Below are positions 44,320 to 54,997 of a stretch of 64,000 nt of DNA, one piece after another. The position numbers and the translations under genes are program-made. Source of the stretch: Mycolicibacterium gilvum (GTDB taxonomy: Bacteria; Actinomycetota; Actinomycetes; Mycobacteriales; Mycobacteriaceae); the NCBI RefSeq assembly GCF_900454025.1, contig NZ_UGQM01000001.1:2728001-2792000 (forward strand), in the 5' to 3' direction. Numbering within the stretch: the stretch's first letter is position 1; each line of letters opens with the position of its first letter. Under the pieces are notes generated by a model. It ran no database searches, was not told the origin of the DNA, and saw nothing but the letters and a program-made list of their open reading frames with translations.

Positions 44320-46463
44320 GCCGTCTTACGGAGTACGAGAAGCGAGCGCGGGTCGACCGAGATGGTCTGTCCGGCAACCACTGTGAGTGTGCTCTCGCCT
44401 TGTCGATCCGCGGTGTCGATCGCGCCGGCCCATTCGTTGGCGTAGTCGCCGTCCGGTGCCACGAACTCCAGCGGTTCGTCGTGGGCGTTGAAGCACAGCA
44501 GGAACGAATCGTCGGAGACGCGCTGCCCCCGCTCGTCGGGCGCGGGTATCGCCTCGCCGTTGAGGAAGACCGAGACACAGTCGAATCCCGACCCCCAGTC
44601 CTCGGAGGTCATCTCGCGTCCGGACGGGTTGAACCACGCGATGTCGCGGATCTGCTCACCGGTTCGCAACGGCTTCCCCTCGAAGAAGCGCCGGCGCCGG
44701 AACACCGGGTGCTTCTTGCGGAAGGACACCACCTTGCGGGTGAATTCCACGAGATCGGCGTTCTTTTCGCACAGCGACCAGTCCATCCAGGACAGCTCGG
44801 AGTCCTGGCAGTACACGTTGTTGTTGCCCTGCTGGGTGCGTCCCATCTCGTCGCCGTGCGCGATCATCGGGGTGCCCTGCGACAGCATCAGCGTGGCCAG
44901 GATGTTGCGCATCTGCTTGGCGCGCAACGCGGTGATGTCGGGGTCGTCGGTGGGTCCCTCGACTCCGCAGTTCCACGACCGGTTGTGGCTCTCGCCGTCC
45001 CGGTTGTCCTCGCCGTTGGCCTCGTTGTGTTTCTCGTTGTAGGAGACCAGGTCGTTGAGGGTGAAGCCGTCGTGGCACGTGACGAAGTTGATGCTGGCGC
45101 TGGGCCGTCGTCCCGTCGCCTCGTACAGATCCGACGACCCGGTCAAGCGGGACGCGAACTCACCTAGGGTTGCGGGCTCGCCCCGCCAGTAATCACGCAC
45201 AGTGTCGCGATACTTCCCATTCCACTCGGTCCACAAACCTGGGAAATTGCCGACCTGATAACCACCTTCGCCGATGTCCCACGGTTCGGCGATCAGCTTC
45301 ACCTGGCTGATGACGGGATCCTGCTGGATGATGTCGAAGAACGCGGACAACCGGTCGACGTCGTAGAACTCCCGGGCCAGCGTCGAGGCCAGGTCGAAGC
45401 GGAATCCGTCGACGTGCATGTCGAGCACCCAGTACCGCAGCGAGTCCATGATCAGCTGCAGGGTGTGGGGGTGGCGGGCGTTGAGGCTGTTGCCGGTTCC
45501 GGTGAAGTCCTTGTAGTAACGCAGGTCACCGTCGAGCAGCCGGTAGTACGCCGCGTTGTCTATTCCGCGGAAGTTCACGGTGGGTCCGAGATGGTTGCCC
45601 TCGGCGGTGTGGTTGTAGACCACATCCAGGATCACCTCGATCCCGGCCTCGTGGAATGCGCGCACCATCGTCTTGAACTCGGCGACCGCCCCGCCCGCGC
45701 TGCGGGTGGCGGCGTACTGGTTGTGCGGTGCGAAGAACCCGAAGGTGTTGTAGCCCCAGTAATTTCGCAGCCCGAGGTCGAGAAGGCGATGGTCGTGCAT
45801 GAACTGATGGACGGGCATCAGCTCGATGGCCGTGACGTTCAGCGACTTCAGGTGGTCGATGATCACCGGGTGCCCGAGCCCGGCGTAGGTGCCGCGAAGC
45901 TCCTCCGGCACCCCCGGGTGGGTCTGCGTCATGCCCTTGACGTGCGCTTCGTAGATGACGGTCTCGTGGTAGGAGGTGCGCGGCGCGCGGTCGGAACCCC
46001 ACTGGAAGAACGGGTTGATCACGACGCTGGTCATCGTGTGACCGAGCGAGTCGACGCGCGGCGGCACCCCGCCGGTGGCGAGGTCGTCGGCCTCCAGATC
46101 GTAGGAGTACAGGGCCTGGCCGAATTCGAAGTCGCCGTGGAAGGACTTGCCGTACGGGTCGAGCAACAGCTTGCTGGCGTCGCATCGATGTCCGGCGGCG
46201 GGGTCCCAGGGTCCGTGCACGCGGAACCCGTAGCGTTGTCCCGGGGTGATCGTCGGCAGGTAGCAGTGCCACACGAACCCGTCGACCTCGTCGAGGTCGA
46301 TCCGCTCCTCGCGCCCGTCCTTGCCGATCAGGCACAACTCCACGCGCTCGGCGACCTCGGAGAAGACCGAGAAGTTCGTGCCCGCACCGTCATAGGTCGC
46401 ACCGAGGGGGTACGGGGTTCCGGGCCAGACGGTGGGAACGGATGCCGGCTGGGCCGAGGACAT
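44316..46463 (-). CDS. treX: Glycogen debranching enzyme TreX
   Basis: GH13 isoamylase-type enzyme that debranches glycogen to supply linear chains to TreY (715 residues). An N-terminal CBM48-like domain (PLGATYDGAGTNFSVFSEVAERVELCL) precedes a barrel with VDGFRFDLASTLARE (nucleophile), KLIAEPWDIGEGGYQVG (acid/base Glu) and FVTCHDGFTLNDLVSYNEKHNEANGEDN. ATG 46463 overlaps the stop of the upstream acyltransferase (ATGA); a GTG or TTG further upstream in frame is possible but not needed. Confidence 0.96.
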   Translation of the reverse strand: MSSAQPASVPTVWPGTPYPLGATYDGAGTNFSVFSEVAERVELCLIGKDGREERIDLDEVDGFVWHCYLPTITPGQRYGFRVHGPWDPAAGHRCDASKLLLDPYGKSFHGDFEFGQALYSYDLEADDLATGGVPPRVDSLGHTMTSVVINPFFQWGSDRAPRTSYHETVIYEAHVKGMTQTHPGVPEELRGTYAGLGHPVIIDHLKSLNVTAIELMPVHQFMHDHRLLDLGLRNYWGYNTFGFFAPHNQYAATRSAGGAVAEFKTMVRAFHEAGIEVILDVVYNHTAEGNHLGPTVNFRGIDNAAYYRLLDGDLRYYKDFTGTGNSLNARHPHTLQLIMDSLRYWVLDMHVDGFRFDLASTLAREFYDVDRLSAFFDIIQQDPVISQVKLIAEPWDIGEGGYQVGNFPGLWTEWNGKYRDTVRDYWRGEPATLGEFASRLTGSSDLYEATGRRPSASINFVTCHDGFTLNDLVSYNEKHNEANGEDNRDGESHNRSWNCGVEGPTDDPDITALRAKQMRNILATLMLSQGTPMIAHGDEMGRTQQGNNNVYCQDSELSWMDWSLCEKNADLVEFTRKVVSFRKKHPVFRRRRFFEGKPLRTGEQIRDIAWFNPSGREMTSEDWGSGFDCVSVFLNGEAIPAPDERGQRVSDDSFLLCFNAHDEPLEFVAPDGDYANEWAGAIDTADRQGESTLTVVAGQTISVDPRSLLVLRKTA

Positions 46464-48658
46464 CAGCTCGTCCACCAACCGGTGGCGGCGCCGATCTGGC
46501 GGCCGAGCTCACTGGTCATCGTGCGCATGTACGTCGACGAGATGTGATGAGCATCGTGATACATCAACACGTTTCCCTCCACAGCCCGGCAGTAGTCCTC
46601 GCGACACACCGCATCGCTCATGTCGAGCGGTTTGAGCAGCGGGAACCGTGTGACGTAGTCGAGCGTCGGGTTCCGGTCCGACAGTACTTTGGACCGTTCG
46701 ATCCCGCAGGAGACGGGATCGCCGCCGTCGGCGAGGCAGTCGGACGGGAAGAACGGCTCGCCGTCCTCGTCGACCATCCACGGGGTGTCCCGCATCGCGA
46801 GCACCGGGATGCCGTGCTTCGAGAATTCCTTCCAGATGCCGAGATAACTCGACGGCATCACATCGCCGGGTCGGATGTTCCAGGGCCGGGTCGAGGTGGT
46901 GAACACGAAATCCGGTTTGTCGGCGATGATCCTCGGCAGCACGCGGTCGTTCCACTGCCGGCATTTGGGATACGGGTCGTTGTTGCCCATCACCAGCGGC
47001 ACCTTCTCGGTGGTGAGCGGACAGCCCATCTTGAGGTAGGTGACGACCCTGAAATGGTGCATACGGCCGAGCAGATCGAGTGCGGTGATCCAGTGCTCGG
47101 CGTGCGAACCGCCGGCCAGCGCGATGGTCCGGGTCGCCGACTTGTCGCCGTAGGTGCAGTTGATGATCCCGATGTTGTCGAAGTCGCTGATGCAGCCGTC
47201 GATGGTGGACTCGGGGATGTCGTCCTTGGCTTCGAGCACCGTCGGACGCATTGGCACACTGGGCACCTTCGCGTCGTTGATCAGTGCCCGGGCGCCCGGG
47301 TAGTCCCGCAGTGGCAGCGTGGCCAGTTCGCCTCCGTTGGCGCGCAGGTCGGTGAGGTGTTCACGCCACGTGAACGACGTCGCCATCAGCGCCACACCGA
47401 GCAGCGCGACGGTCGAGCCGAGCACGATGGTCGGCCTGCGCAGAAGCCGCAGGGCCGTCGGGGACTTCGGTGCCGCCACCGCGGGTGCGTGCCCCGCGCG
47501 CAGGGGCTCCTCGACATAGCGGGTGGTCAGCCACGCGAGTATGCCGGACACCAGCAGGATCGCCGCACCCTCGACGAAGTTCACGCGGGTGCCGCCGGTG
47601 TAGGCGAGGTAGAAGATCAGCAACGGCCAGTGCCACAGATACAGCGAGTACGCCATCGCGCCCAGCGCCACGAACGGCCGGGTGGCCATCAATCGGTTGG
47701 GTGCGGGGATGCGGCCGCGCGTGTGCGGGTCGGCGTAGCGGTTGGCGGCCGAGAGGATGAACAGCAGGGTCGCGCCGACCGGGACCAGCGCCCACGGTCC
47801 GGGGAATTCGTGCACGCCGTCGATCAACGCCCCGCAGGACAGAATGGCGGCGAGCGCGACCACCGCGAGCACCGTGCGCAGCCACATCGGACAGCGCACA
47901 TAGGGCACCAGCGCGCCCACCAGTGCACCGAGCAGCAGTTCCCACGCCCGGGCGAAGCTGTCGTAGTACGCGGTGGTCTGGTCGGTGTTGTGGGCGATGA
48001 CCGCGTAGACGAACGACGCGACCGTCAGACCGGTGAGCAGCACGACGAACGCGGCGCGCGCGTGCCTGCCGAAGACGCGGCGGAAGACGAACGCGCACAG
48101 CAGGATCAGTGCCAGGAACGCGATGTAGAACTGACCCTGGACCGACATGGACCAGATGTGTTGCAACGGGCTGACGGTCTCGGCCGCGCGGAGGTAATCC
48201 GCGGCGGTGCGCGCGAGCTCCCAGTTCTGGTAGTAGCCGAGGCTGGCCAGGGACTGGTCTGCGAACGTCTCCCAGCGGGTCTCGGGCTGGATCAGGATCG
48301 TCAGTACCGCCGAGACGGCGAGCACCACCACGAGGGCGGGCAGCAGCCGCCGGACGAGCCGGGTGACCTCGGGTACCGGGCGCAGGGGCGCGCCGGGGGT
48401 GATCGCGTTGCGCAGGAGCCGTCCGCCGAAGAAGAATCCGGACAGCACCAGGAAGACGTCCACGCCGCCGGACACCCGTCCGAACCACACGTGGAACACC
48501 GCGACCAGCGCGATCGCGACGCCGCGAAGGCCGTCGAGGTCGTGGCGGTAGAAGCCTGAGCTGCGCGTTCCCATGCCGGAGGCCGGCGGTGCCGGGACAG
48601 GCGGGGTCAGGCCCGAAGCGGCAGGTCGGGCCGGCCGGGCGGGGGCGAGGGTCATCAT
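46463..48658 (-). CDS. Acyltransferase-3 with SGNH domain (Rv1565c-like)
   Basis: A 731-residue OafA-type integral membrane acyltransferase. After a Pro/Ala-rich N-terminus, the acyltransferase-3 domain (about 35-410) has ten or so transmembrane helices with [17 protein letters not shown] at its start, where the His is catalytic. The C-terminal periplasmic SGNH-like domain (about 460-731) carries GGSHAEHW (Ser518) and YHDAHHIS near the end. Such proteins O-acylate sugars of envelope glycans. It starts the operon with treX, which is conserved in mycobacteria and may hint at a trehalose- or glycan-linked substrate; that is inference. Confidence 0.92.
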   Translation of the reverse strand: MMTLAPARPARPAASGLTPPVPAPPASGMGTRSSGFYRHDLDGLRGVAIALVAVFHVWFGRVSGGVDVFLVLSGFFFGGRLLRNAITPGAPLRPVPEVTRLVRRLLPALVVVLAVSAVLTILIQPETRWETFADQSLASLGYYQNWELARTAADYLRAAETVSPLQHIWSMSVQGQFYIAFLALILLCAFVFRRVFGRHARAAFVVLLTGLTVASFVYAVIAHNTDQTTAYYDSFARAWELLLGALVGALVPYVRCPMWLRTVLAVVALAAILSCGALIDGVHEFPGPWALVPVGATLLFILSAANRYADPHTRGRIPAPNRLMATRPFVALGAMAYSLYLWHWPLLIFYLAYTGGTRVNFVEGAAILLVSGILAWLTTRYVEEPLRAGHAPAVAAPKSPTALRLLRRPTIVLGSTVALLGVALMATSFTWREHLTDLRANGGELATLPLRDYPGARALINDAKVPSVPMRPTVLEAKDDIPESTIDGCISDFDNIGIINCTYGDKSATRTIALAGGSHAEHWITALDLLGRMHHFRVVTYLKMGCPLTTEKVPLVMGNNDPYPKCRQWNDRVLPRIIADKPDFVFTTSTRPWNIRPGDVMPSSYLGIWKEFSKHGIPVLAMRDTPWMVDEDGEPFFPSDCLADGGDPVSCGIERSKVLSDRNPTLDYVTRFPLLKPLDMSDAVCREDYCRAVEGNVLMYHDAHHISSTYMRTMTSELGRQIGAATGWWTS

Positions 48659-48668
48659 GGTCGACGGT

Positions 48669-48681
48669 TAATCTACCGAAG
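48669..48681. promoter_or_regulatory. Shared bidirectional -10 between acyltransferase and bioA
   Basis: The 7 bp TAATCTA (48669-48675) reads as TAATCT on the plus strand, 7 nt before the bioA GTG (48682), and as TAGATT on the minus strand, 11 nt before the acyltransferase ATG (48658). Both fit TANNNT, so one element can serve both directions. Only 23 bp separate the two start codons. Confidence 0.4.
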
Positions 48682-49983
48682 GTGTCTGCGTTGAGGCCTG
48701 CCGAGATCAGCGCGATCGACGCCGCGCACATCTGGCACCCGTACAGCCCCATCGGCGACGGCGCCCTGGCTCCCGTGGTGGCGGTCGGCGCGCACGGGGC
48801 CCGGCTCACGCTCGTCCACGACGGCCGCGAGGTCGAGGTGCTCGACGCGATGGCCTCCTGGTGGACCGCCGTCCACGGCCACGGGCACCCGGTGCTGGAC
48901 GCGGCGATCACCCGCCAGCTCGCCACGATGAACCACGTCATGTTCGGCGGGCTGACCCATGAGCCGGCGGCCCGGCTGGCCCAGCTGCTCGTCGAGGTGA
49001 CGCCCGAGGCTCTGCAGACCGTGTTCTTCAGCGACTCCGGGTCGGTGTCGGTCGAGGTCGCGGTCAAGATGGCGCTGCAGTTCTGGCGCAGCAGCGGCCA
49101 CCGCGCGAAGAGCCGCCTGATGACCTGGCGCGGCGGGTATCACGGCGACACCTTCACGCCGATGAGCGTGTGCGATCCGCAGGGCGGGATGCACGAGTTG
49201 TGGAGCGGGCGGAATTCCCTGCTCGCCGACCAGGTCTTCGCCGACCCGGTGCCCGCGGAGTACGACGCGGAGTACGTGCGTTCTTTCGGCGATCTCCTCG
49301 CCGCCCACGCGGACGAGCTCGCTGCGGTGATCGTCGAACCGGTGGTCCAGGGGGCAGGCGGGATGCGCTTTCACGACCCCCGGTACCTGCGTGACCTGCG
49401 ACGGCTCTGCGACGAGCACGCGGTGCTGCTGATCTTCGACGAGATCGCCACCGGCTTCGGCAGGACCGGCGCGATGTTCGCCGCCGACCATGCCGGGGTG
49501 TGCCCCGACATCATGTGCGTCGGCAAGGCCCTGACGGGCGGGTACCTGACGTTGGCCGCAACTCTGTGTACCCGCGACGTGGCCGCGACGATCAGCAGCA
49601 ATGAGCCCGGGGCCCTGATGCACGGCCCGACGTTCATGGCCAACGCGCTGGCCTGCGCGGTCAGCGTGGCGTCGGTGGAACTCCTGCTCGCTTCGGACTG
49701 GGAAGCGCAGGTGAGCTCGATCGAGGCCGGTCTGCGTGCCGGCCTCGAACCGGCGCGGGCGCTGCCGAACGTGGTCGACGTGCGGGTGCTCGGTGCGATC
49801 GGGGTGATCGAACTGGATGGGACCGTGGACCTCGGCATCGCCACCCCGGTGGCGATCGACCACGGCGTCTGGTTGCGGCCGTTCCGCAATCTGATCTACG
49901 TGATGCCGCCCTATATCTGTACGCCCGCCGAGATCGCGACGATCACCTCGGCGATGATCGAGGTCGCGCGTGCTCTAACCTGA
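48682..49983 (+). CDS. bioA: Adenosylmethionine-8-amino-7-oxononanoate aminotransferase
   Basis: PLP transaminase that uses S-adenosylmethionine to form 7,8-diaminopelargonate in biotin synthesis (433 residues). Active-site segments: HIWHPYSP at the N-terminus, [29 protein letters not shown] and [10 protein letters not shown] with the PLP lysine. GTG 48682 gives the family N-terminus; upstream extension lies in the divergent gene. Its last codons and TGA stop overlap a BioQ-type operator and the -10 box of bioF. Confidence 0.96.
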   Translation: MSALRPAEISAIDAAHIWHPYSPIGDGALAPVVAVGAHGARLTLVHDGREVEVLDAMASWWTAVHGHGHPVLDAAITRQLATMNHVMFGGLTHEPAARLAQLLVEVTPEALQTVFFSDSGSVSVEVAVKMALQFWRSSGHRAKSRLMTWRGGYHGDTFTPMSVCDPQGGMHELWSGRNSLLADQVFADPVPAEYDAEYVRSFGDLLAAHADELAAVIVEPVVQGAGGMRFHDPRYLRDLRRLCDEHAVLLIFDEIATGFGRTGAMFAADHAGVCPDIMCVGKALTGGYLTLAATLCTRDVAATISSNEPGALMHGPTFMANALACAVSVASVELLLASDWEAQVSSIEAGLRAGLEPARALPNVVDVRVLGAIGVIELDGTVDLGIATPVAIDHGVWLRPFRNLIYVMPPYICTPAEIATITSAMIEVARALT

Positions 49984-49993
49984 ACGGTGTTCA
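49976..49993 (+). promoter_or_regulatory. BioQ operator and bioF promoter inside bioA end
   Basis: The perfect palindrome TGAAC-GGT-GTTCA at 49981-49993 begins with the bioA stop codon. TAACCT (49976-49981) directly before it fits a -10 box, putting the start of transcription within the palindrome. The same box and -10 recur upstream of bioB. Sites of this kind are bound by BioQ in Mycobacterium smegmatis and corynebacteria. Confidence 0.75.
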
Positions 49994-50021
49994 AGACTCA
50001 CACTGAGCACCCAGGAGCACC

Positions 50022-51164
50022 GTGACCCGCGCCGGACTGTCCCCGCTGGCCTGGCTCGACGAGGTCGAGACCCAGCGCCGCGCCGCCGGGCTGCGCCGCT
50101 CGTTGCGCGCCCGCCCTCCGGTCGGCACCGTGCTGGACCTGGCCTCCAACGACTACCTCGGCCTGTCGCAGCACCCCCGTGTGATCGACGGCGGAGTCGC
50201 CGCGCTGCGCACCTGGGGCGCCGGCGCGACCGGATCACGACTGGTCACCGGCAACACCGAACTGCACGAACAGTTCGAGGACGCGCTGGCGTCGTTCGTC
50301 GGCGCCGATTCGGCGTTGGTGTTCTCGTCGGGCTACACCGCCAACCTCGGGGCGGTTGTCGCGCTGTCGGGTCCCGGCTCGCTGCTGGTCTCCGACGCCT
50401 ACACCCATGCGTCGCTCGTGGACGCCTGCCGGCTCTCGCGGGCCCGGGTCGTCGTCACGCCGCACAACGATGTCGCCGCCGTCGCGCGCGCGCTGGCCAC
50501 CCGGGACGAAGAGCGCGCCGTCGTCGTCACCGATTCGGTGTTCAGTGCCGACGGCGATCTCGCGCCCCTGCGCGAGCTGCACGACGCGTGCCGTCGGCAC
50601 GGCGCGCTGATGATCGTCGACGAGGCCCACGGTCTGGGCGTGCGCGGCGACCGTGGCCGGGGCCTGCTCGACGAAGTGGGGCTCGCGGGCGCTCCCGACG
50701 TGGTCATGACGACCACGCTGTCCAAGGCGCTCGGAAGTCAGGGCGGCGTGGTGCTGGGCCCGGCGGCGGTGCGCGATCACCTGATCGACGCCGCCCGCCC
50801 CTTCATCTTCGACACGGGCCTCGCACCCGCCGCGGTCGGCGCCGCACACGCCGCGCTGCAGGTGCTCGTCGAGGAGCCGTGGCGGGCGCAGCGCGTCCTC
50901 GACCACGCCGCCACGCTGGCGCAGATCTGCGGTGTCGCCGACGTGCCGTCCTCGGCGGTGGTGTCGGTGATCCTCGGTGAACCCGAGGTCGCGCTCGCCG
51001 CGGCGACGGGCTGCCTCGAACGCGGGGTCCGGGTCGGTTGCTTCCGGCCGCCCACGGTGCCCGCGGGCACGTCACGGCTGCGGCTGACAGCCCGGGCATC
51101 GCTGTCCGACGACGAGATGGCACTCGCCCGTGAGGTTCTCACCGACGTACTGTCGCGCGCATGA
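50022..51164 (+). CDS. bioF: 8-amino-7-oxononanoate synthase
   Basis: PLP enzyme that condenses pimeloyl-thioester with alanine (380 residues). The blocks [23 protein letters not shown]-like [27 protein letters not shown] and [12 protein letters not shown] (PLP Lys) are intact. GTG 50022 has AGGAG just upstream (4-nt gap). It lies 38 bp after bioA but has its own regulated promoter. It overlaps bioD by 4 bp. Confidence 0.96.
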   Translation: MTRAGLSPLAWLDEVETQRRAAGLRRSLRARPPVGTVLDLASNDYLGLSQHPRVIDGGVAALRTWGAGATGSRLVTGNTELHEQFEDALASFVGADSALVFSSGYTANLGAVVALSGPGSLLVSDAYTHASLVDACRLSRARVVVTPHNDVAAVARALATRDEERAVVVTDSVFSADGDLAPLRELHDACRRHGALMIVDEAHGLGVRGDRGRGLLDEVGLAGAPDVVMTTTLSKALGSQGGVVLGPAAVRDHLIDAARPFIFDTGLAPAAVGAAHAALQVLVEEPWRAQRVLDHAATLAQICGVADVPSSAVVSVILGEPEVALAAATGCLERGVRVGCFRPPTVPAGTSRLRLTARASLSDDEMALAREVLTDVLSRA

Positions 51165-51841
51165 GCATCCTGGTGGTGACCGGCACCGGCACCGGTATCG
51201 GCAAGACCGTCGTCACCGCCGCGCTGGCCTGTCACGCCCGGCTGGCCGGCCTCGACGTCGCGGTGTGCAAGCCGATCCAGACCGGCACCCAGGACGGTGA
51301 CGACGACCTCGCGGTGGTGGCCCGGCTGGCCGGCGTCGAGGACCTGCACTCGCTGGCGAAGTTCCCCGAGCCGCTGGCACCGCTGGCCGCGGCTCACCGC
51401 GCCGGCGCCGACCTTCCGTCCCGTGCCGCACTCGACGACCTGATCGCCGCCGTCGACCGGCCGGGCCGGCTCACGCTCGTCGAAGGCGCCGGGGGACTGC
51501 TGGTCGAGATCGGCCGCGGCGGCGTCACCCTTCGTGATCTCGCCGAGGATCTGCGTGCCCCGGTGCTGACCGTCGTCGCGCCGGGACTCGGCACCCTCAA
51601 CCACACCGTGCTGACGCTGGAGGCGCTGGCGCACAGGGACGTCCGCAGTGAGGGACTGGTGATCGGCTCGTGGCCCGCCCAGCCCGGCGTCGCGGAGATC
51701 GACAACCGCGACGCCCTCGCGCGGCTGGGGCCGGTGCGGGCCGCGCTGCCCGCAGGCGCCGGGACTCTGAGCGGCACGGATTTCGAGCGGCTCAGTGTGC
51801 AGGCGTTCGACGAGGCGTGGGTGCGGGGCCTGGTGGGCTGA
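51161..51841 (+). CDS. bioD: Dethiobiotin synthetase
   Basis: ATP-dependent carboxylase that closes the ureido ring of dethiobiotin (226 residues). The P-loop is [15 protein letters not shown] (residues 7-21), the substrate segment is [13 protein letters not shown], and the catalytic region is [19 protein letters not shown] 51161 overlaps the bioF stop (ATGA). Length is normal. Confidence 0.96.
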   Translation: MSILVVTGTGTGIGKTVVTAALACHARLAGLDVAVCKPIQTGTQDGDDDLAVVARLAGVEDLHSLAKFPEPLAPLAAAHRAGADLPSRAALDDLIAAVDRPGRLTLVEGAGGLLVEIGRGGVTLRDLAEDLRAPVLTVVAPGLGTLNHTVLTLEALAHRDVRSEGLVIGSWPAQPGVAEIDNRDALARLGPVRAALPAGAGTLSGTDFERLSVQAFDEAWVRGLVG

Positions 51842-52365
51842 TGGTCCATTCGGTCGAGTTGCTGTTCGACGACGACACCGAGGCCGCCGTGCGGGGGGCG
51901 TGGGAGGACCTGGCGCAGGCGGGGATTCGCAGCCTGGCCGCCCACACGGCGGAGAGCAACCGCCCGCATGTCACCGTCTCGGTGGGCGACGAGCTCACCG
52001 GCGACGTGGATGCCGCGTTGCGGCCGGTGCTGGACCGGTTGCCGCTGCGCTGCGTGCTCGGCGCACCGTTGCTGTTCGGCGCCGGACGCGCGGTCACCCT
52101 GGTGCGGCTTGTGGTGCCGTCGGCCGAGCTGCTCGACCTGCACGCCGAGGTGCACCGGATCTGCCTGCCGTACATGTCGAAAGGCTCACTGCCGCACTCG
52201 GTCCCGGGGCAGTGGACGCCGCATGTGACACTCGCGCGCCGCGTCCCCTCCGGCCGGTTGCCCGCGGCGCTGGCGCTGCCGGCGGTGACGCGCGACCTCG
52301 CTGCCACCGCGGTGGGACTGCGGCACTGGGACGGCAACGCCAAGATCGTGCACCCGATCGGCTGA
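51841..52365 (+). CDS. 2'-5' RNA ligase / 2H phosphodiesterase-like protein
   Basis: A 174-residue protein with the two HxT motifs of the 2H phosphoesterase superfamily, His43-Val-Thr45 (RPHVTVSV) and His128-Val-Thr130 (TPHVTLAR), at the expected spacing. Members act on 2'-5' or cyclic phosphates in RNA or nucleotides. The ATG at 51841 overlaps the bioD stop (TGATG), and M. tuberculosis also has a gene here (Rv1571), so its place in the biotin operon is conserved though the link is unexplained. Confidence 0.88.
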   Translation: MVHSVELLFDDDTEAAVRGAWEDLAQAGIRSLAAHTAESNRPHVTVSVGDELTGDVDAALRPVLDRLPLRCVLGAPLLFGAGRAVTLVRLVVPSAELLDLHAEVHRICLPYMSKGSLPHSVPGQWTPHVTLARRVPSGRLPAALALPAVTRDLAATAVGLRHWDGNAKIVHPIG

Positions 52366-52374
52366 CTTCGGCCT

Positions 52375-52947
52375 TCAGGAGCCGGTGCGACTGTGCGCGG
52401 CGATCCCGTCGGTGAGCAGCCGCAGACCGAACGCGAACCGCGCGTTCGGATCCTCGGTCCAGACGGTCTTGTCGACCTCGGCGCCCGCCGCGTCCCACTG
52501 CAGCCGGGACTGTTCGTCGGCGGTGAAACCGAGCACGTAGTAGATCACCGTGCGGGCCACCAGATCGGTGTGCTCGGGTGCCACGCCGGCATCGCCCGCC
52601 GCGGCGGCCAGCCGGGCCAGGACCGCGGTCATCACCTCGGACTGTCCCGCGGCCAGGCTCGCCGACACCAGCTCCGCACCGTCGGTATGTGACAGCAGCG
52701 CATCCCGCAACTGCGCGCACGTCGTGCGCACCCGTTCCGGCCAGTTGCCCGACGCCGGGGTCAGCGGCTGCAGGATCCGGTCGGCGACGGCACCGAGCAG
52801 CTGCTGCTTGTTCGCGAAATGCCAGTACAGCGCGCCCGCAGACACGTTCAGTTCACGGGCCAGGCGCCGCATGGACAGGTCGGCGATCCCGTAATCGTCC
52901 AGCAGGGACGTCGCCACATCGACCACGTCGCGTTTGGAGAGCTGCAC
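52375..52947 (-). CDS. bioQ: TetR-family biotin repressor BioQ
   Basis: A 190-residue TetR regulator. The HTH is LSMRRLARELNVSAGALYWHFANKQQLLGAV (residues 24-54). It is divergent from bioB, and TGAACGGTGTTCA boxes lie in front of bioB/bioQ and bioF. This arrangement is that of BioQ, which represses biotin genes in M. smegmatis and Corynebacterium. GTG 52947 is preceded by TAGGGT (52959-52954) at 6 nt, so the message is leaderless and the operator lies just upstream of the -10, allowing autoregulation. The gene is not present at this place in M. tuberculosis. Confidence 0.88.
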   Translation of the reverse strand: MQLSKRDVVDVATSLLDDYGIADLSMRRLARELNVSAGALYWHFANKQQLLGAVADRILQPLTPASGNWPERVRTTCAQLRDALLSHTDGAELVSASLAAGQSEVMTAVLARLAAAAGDAGVAPEHTDLVARTVIYYVLGFTADEQSRLQWDAAGAEVDKTVWTEDPNARFAFGLRLLTDGIAAHSRTGS

Positions 52948-52953
52948 ACCTCT

Positions 52954-54042
<1,089 letters not shown>

Positions 54043-54071
54043 TCCGACGGCAGGGTAGAACCGATCAGGTG

Positions 54072-54308
54072 ATGGTCACCGACAGCCCAGAGCTGCCCGC
54101 GCCCGTCGGCGCGGGCGCCTACAACGTCTACACCGGAGATCAGGCGGGCAGTGCGGTCCCGACCGCGGCCCAGCTGGGCCTCGAGCCGCCGCGGTTCTGC
54201 GCGGCCTGCGGACGGCGGATGATCGTGCAGGTGCGGCCCGACGGCTGGTGGGCGAAATGCTCCCGGCACGGCCTCGTCGATTCCACCGATCTGGACCTGT
54301 TCCGGTGA
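54072..54308 (+). CDS. bsaP: Biotin synthase auxiliary protein BsaP
   Basis: A 78-residue protein equivalent to Rv1590, recently described as a small iron-sulfur auxiliary protein needed for BioB turnover in mycobacteria. It has Cys43-x2-Cys46 (FCAACGRRM), Cys63 and His66 (AKCSRHG), the likely cluster ligands. It lies directly downstream of bioB, in keeping with that role. ATG 54072 or the GTG three bases earlier may be the start. Confidence 0.88.
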   Translation: MVTDSPELPAPVGAGAYNVYTGDQAGSAVPTAAQLGLEPPRFCAACGRRMIVQVRPDGWWAKCSRHGLVDSTDLDLFR

Positions 54309-54997
54309 CCGCGCCGATGCAGGCTCCGCGCGTGTCCCGCACGAGGGCGGCGCTGACCGTGGTGGCCGGGCTCGCAGCAGCCGGGGCGGTCGTCGGGGCG
54401 GCATGGGCATGGCTCGCCCCGCCGATCAAGGGCGTCATCGCGCTGACGCGCACCGGAGACCGCATCAAGGCGAGCATCGGCGCCGAGGCCGACAACTGGT
54501 TCACCTCCGCATTCCTGTTCGCGGGCATGCTCTCGGTGCTGGCGGTGGTCGCCGCAGTCGCGGTGTGGCAGTGGAGGTCTCACCGCGGGCCGGTGATGGC
54601 CGGGGCGCTCGCTGCGGGCTCGGTCGCGGCCGCCGCGAGCGCGGGGGGTGTCGGGGCGGCGCTCGCCCGGCTTCGCCACGGCGTCGTCGACGTCGCCGGC
54701 GCCCCGGTATCGGACGCGCAACGGGTGCACTACATCAGCGAGGCGCCGTCGGTGTTCTTCGGTCACTCGCCGTTTCAGATCGCGACCACGCTGCTGCTGC
54801 CGGCCGCGGTCGCCGCGACCGTGTATCTGCTTGCCGCAGTGGCGTGTACGCGCGACGACCTCGGAGGGTGGCCGCGGGTCGACTACTACGGACCTCCCGC
54901 AGGACTTCCCTCAGGACCTCCGGTGGGCCCGCCTACAGGTCGAATTGGGACAGCGGCTGGCGTTCCACCCGGCGTCCCAGGACCACCTTCGCCGTGA
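54305..54997 (+). CDS. DUF2567 membrane protein (Rv1591-like)
   Basis: A 230-residue protein with four hydrophobic segments (about residues 12-34, 58-78, 90-110 and 158-182) and a Gly/Pro-rich C-terminal tail. It corresponds to Rv1591. GTG 54305 overlaps the bsaP stop by 4 bp, so it is translated with the biotin genes; the functional link is unknown. Its last 65 bp overlap the end of the convergent lipase gene, where the tail is low-complexity. Confidence 0.85.
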   Translation: MTAPMQAPRVSRTRAALTVVAGLAAAGAVVGAAWAWLAPPIKGVIALTRTGDRIKASIGAEADNWFTSAFLFAGMLSVLAVVAAVAVWQWRSHRGPVMAGALAAGSVAAAASAGGVGAALARLRHGVVDVAGAPVSDAQRVHYISEAPSVFFGHSPFQIATTLLLPAAVAATVYLLAAVACTRDDLGGWPRVDYYGPPAGLPSGPPVGPPTGRIGTAAGVPPGVPGPPSP

